From Spirochaetia bacterium (lineage in GTDB: Bacteria > Spirochaetota > Spirochaetia > Treponematales > Breznakiellaceae): a stretch of DNA of 7,561 nt. Of this stretch, positions 5,789 through 7,561 are shown one piece after another. The translations under genes and the position numbers were made by a program. The DNA lies in the NCBI GenBank assembly GCA_025997795.1, contig BNVB01000094.1, positions 1-7,561 on the forward strand, written 5' to 3'. Every line of letters begins with the position of its first letter. Within the stretch, counting starts at the first letter, position 1. Under the pieces are notes generated by a model. The model did not search any database. It was not told the DNA's origin and saw only the letters and a list, made by a program, of their open reading frames with translations.

Positions 5789-5844
5789 TTAATCATAATT
5801 CACAAGCTCCACAAAGAGACTAAGCTATGGAAGGAGTTAAAAGG

Positions 5845-6570
5845 ATGAAGAATATGACCAGAAAAACAAGATTTATTAAAAACCTAAGCTTTCTCTCCTC
5901 AGACGAAAAAGAAAAGGTCATCAGTTTCTTCACTAAATACCCGGTCTATGAAAGCCGTATAGACTGGAACAATAAGGCTCTTGCCTATCAGGATTTTGAA
6001 AAAGTATTTACCCTGGCGGAAAATTCCAGGAAAAACATTAGACGGAAATCAGACACGAATCCCCTGGTGCTGTTTGAAAAACATAACTGCAGGATTATCT
6101 GTCAGGAAAGTGAATTTATAATCGTATCCCCGCTGGATTGGGAATGTGCGATTTTCTTTAATTCATTTGACTGCGGCGGCGAAGGAGCAAAATGGTGCAT
6201 CGGGGACAAGAGTACTTGCAGCTACTGGGATTCCTATATCAATGAGCAGAGTATTTTTTATTTGGTCTATTTTATCAGAAAACATCCTGTTTATGGCAAA
6301 AAGATAATTGTGCAATATGATACCGAAACAGATAAACCGGTTATTTGGTTCCAAAATGGTGAAGGGTATTTAGGGCTTCTTGAAGTATTGGAATTATTGC
6401 ATTACAGAAAAAGCATGAAAATCTTAACCCCCCATGACAGAGTGAACCTGTGGTATTGCTATTTGTCCTATGAAAATAAAATTGAGAGACAATTATTTTT
6501 TGATTTTGATCTTTTTGATCACCCGAGTTCAAGGACGAAGTGCAATAAACAGCTAAGAGGAGGGGGCTAG
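5845..6570 (+). CDS. Uncharacterised protein with a GAKWCIG...YWDSY motif; 3' end probably frameshifted
   Basis: I cannot assign a function. The ATG at 5845 is preferred over 5827 because AAGGAG (5831-5836) lies 8 nt before it. The product is 241 residues, soluble, without signal peptide or membrane segment. Visible landmarks are RIDWNNKALAYQDFEKVF near the N-terminus, FIIVSPLDWECAIFF, and then GAKWCIGDKSTCSYWDSYIN with IFYLVYF. This 'KWC...YW..Y....iF.v' arrangement, with an 'I.W....L.y.DFe' lead-in, is one I loosely recall from uncharacterised phage and bacterial proteins; that is memory, not a search. The last residues (PSSRTKCNKQLRGGG) look unnatural. In another frame the same bases read PEFKDEVQ with a TAA stop at 6546-6548, as expected if one G had been lost near 6523-6526. 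The annotated stop lies at the centre of the 24-bp palindrome bordering the IS30 element. It has its own shared-type promoter. Confidence 0.7.
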   Translation: MKNMTRKTRFIKNLSFLSSDEKEKVISFFTKYPVYESRIDWNNKALAYQDFEKVFTLAENSRKNIRRKSDTNPLVLFEKHNCRIICQESEFIIVSPLDWECAIFFNSFDCGGEGAKWCIGDKSTCSYWDSYINEQSIFYLVYFIRKHPVYGKKIIVQYDTETDKPVIWFQNGEGYLGLLEVLELLHYRKSMKILTPHDRVNLWYCYLSYENKIERQLFFDFDLFDHPSSRTKCNKQLRGGG

Positions 6571-6580
6571 CCCCCTCCTC
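6557..6580 (+). repeat. Perfect 24-bp GC-rich palindrome at the gene/IS30 boundary
   Basis: The two 12-base halves, GAGGAGGGGGCT and AGCCCCCTCCTC, are exact reverse complements. There is no T run on the + strand side (A5 follows instead), so it is not a textbook terminator in that direction. It lies just upstream of an IS30-family element. IS30 itself is known to favour a 24-bp palindromic target, so this may be a target site. A terminator hairpin of the disrupted locus is the alternative. Confidence 0.7.
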
Positions 6581-7561
6581 AAAAACGGCTGGAACCTGTA
6601 AGGTTTGTTTACCACAACTTACCACGCAGGAGGCCGCTGTGAAAGAGAATACCCCTAAAGAAACTAAAAAGTATACCCATTTGACCATAGCAGAACGGGA
6701 GGAAATCGCAATTTGCCTATCCCATGAAATGACCCAATGTGCAATCGCCGGAAAATTAAACCGGAGTCCCGCAACCATTTCCCGGGAAATTCACCGGAAT
6801 AACCCTACTATTAGAAATGTACCATACCGGGCTAACCGGGCTCAATTACGAAGCGATATTCGGAAAGAAAAGGGTCATTGCCGGGAACGTATTCCCAATA
6901 AAAAGATCCGAAGATATATCATAAATGGCCTTAAGCAAGATTGGTCACCGGAAATAATAGCCGCCAAGCTTGCCCAAGACTACCCTGATCTCAAAACAAA
7001 CTATGAAAGCATTTACCAATGGATATATACCGAAAGACGGGATTTAATTGCCAGACTGGTATATCATCACCGGAAACGCAGGAATAGGGCATCCGGAAGA
7101 AACAAACGGGGGGTCAAAGTTCAAAACAGAACGATGATTGAACAACGGCCTGATTCTGCTGCCAATCGTGGTGAAGCTGGTCATTGGGAAACCGATACCG
7201 CTATTTCCCGGGAAAGCAAAGCGGCAATAATGGCTGCAGTTGAACGTAAAAGTCGCTTTCTCATGGCCCGTACATTAAAAGGAAAAACTGCCGGGTATAT
7301 GCGGCTGGCATTGGTTACATGTCTTCTTTCCCTTCCTCAGTGGCTGCGGAAAACTATTACCTATGATAACGGCACAGAAAACGCGGACCACATAGAAACA
7401 AATAAAAAGCTGCACACGCAATCATTTTTTTGCAATCCGTATCATAGCTGGGAGAAAGGCAGTATTGAAAACCGCATTGGTATTATACGCCGTTATTTTC
7501 CTAAAAAGACCAATTGGGCCTTGATAACTCAATGGGAATTAAATAGAATAATTAAGAAGAT
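6581..7561 (+). mobile_element. IS30-family insertion sequence, left part (continues past the window)
   Basis: The element is identified by its transposase. The left boundary is not certain. It falls somewhere between the palindrome and about 6600; a stretch starting TGTAAGGTTTGTTTACC at 6597 is a plausible left terminal inverted repeat. The right end and any target duplication are outside the window, so exact limits cannot be set. Confidence 0.7.
6639..7561 (+). CDS. IS30-family transposase, 3' end beyond the window
   Basis: GTG start with a strong AGGAGG (6628-6633) 5 nt upstream; 307 codons are visible and the frame is open at the edge. The N-terminus holds the family's HTH (LTIAEREEIAICLSHEMTQ, then AIAGKLNRSPATISREIHRN), which binds the element's ends. 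SPEIIAAKLAQDYP at 103-116 and YESIYQWIY at 122-130 are typical IS30 middle motifs. The catalytic DDE triad is visible: D186 in GHWETD, D243 in TYDNGTEN and E277 in WEKGSIEN, with 33 residues between the last two as expected. RRYFPKKTNW after it matches the IS30 'IRQYFPKGT' block. No frameshift or stop is seen, so the copy may be active. It catalyses cut/copy and strand transfer of the element through a DDE mechanism. Insertion lies immediately downstream of the 5845 gene. Confidence 0.95.
   Translation, partial: MKENTPKETKKYTHLTIAEREEIAICLSHEMTQCAIAGKLNRSPATISREIHRNNPTIRNVPYRANRAQLRSDIRKEKGHCRERIPNKKIRRYIINGLKQDWSPEIIAAKLAQDYPDLKTNYESIYQWIYTERRDLIARLVYHHRKRRNRASGRNKRGVKVQNRTMIEQRPDSAANRGEAGHWETDTAISRESKAAIMAAVERKSRFLMARTLKGKTAGYMRLALVTCLLSLPQWLRKTITYDNGTENADHIETNKKLHTQSFFCNPYHSWEKGSIENRIGIIRRYFPKKTNWALITQWELNRIIKK

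Noticed and set aside
6434..6460. ATGACAGAG with a TATTGC downstream inside the 5845 gene, resembling the promoter module
   Set aside because: The spacing is wrong (14 nt), the GAnCA and TAnACT elements are missing, and it lies inside coding sequence with no gene start after it.

Overview
The window is a mosaic accessory region from a flagellated bacterium, most likely a spirochaete of the Treponema type. That placement is tentative. It rests on a FlhA-like membrane protein, a FliM-type N-terminal peptide that resembles spirochaete FliM starts, and moderate base composition that changes from gene to gene. All genes are on the + strand.

Layout. (1) 3-914: a WYL-domain transcriptional regulator, cut at its 5' end by the window edge. 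(2) 970-1755: a stand-alone membrane protein homologous to the transmembrane half of the flagellar/type III export gate protein FlhA, without the cytoplasmic half. A DEDDh 3'-5' exonuclease (1841-2395) follows it. (3) 2477-4147: a winged-helix plus AAA ATPase. Directly after it comes a gene that starts like FliM (CheY-binding peptide) and continues into a zinc-ribbon protein, with the reading frame broken at a T8 tract (4162-4476 / 4443-4955). (4) 4994-5668: a tyrosine/dual-specificity phosphatase, possibly followed by a tiny ORF. (5) 5845-6570: a protein with no assigned function, whose last codons look frameshifted. (6) From about 6581 to the window end: the 5' part of an IS30-family insertion sequence, with its transposase open to the edge. 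A perfect 24-bp palindrome lies at the junction.

The most striking signal is non-coding. Four transcription units (FlhA-like, AAA, phosphatase, 5845 gene) are each preceded by the same module: ATGACA-GAnCA, then 11-12 nt after ATGACA a hexamer matching TAnACT. In three copies the left arm TGTCAT is present as well, giving the palindrome TGTCAT-TCT-ATGACA. Three copies have an extended -10 TG. For the FlhA-like and AAA genes the ATG lies exactly where transcription should begin, so these may be leaderless mRNAs. The genes therefore look like one regulon with a shared operator. The upstream WYL protein is a natural but unproven candidate regulator.

Taken together, the locus contains two proteins built from pieces of the flagellar apparatus (export gate membrane domain, switch-protein CheY-binding peptide), plus an AAA machine, an exonuclease and a phosphatase, under a common promoter and next to a transposon. 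Whether this is a flagellum-modulating module, a defence-type island or decaying accessory DNA cannot be decided from sequence alone.
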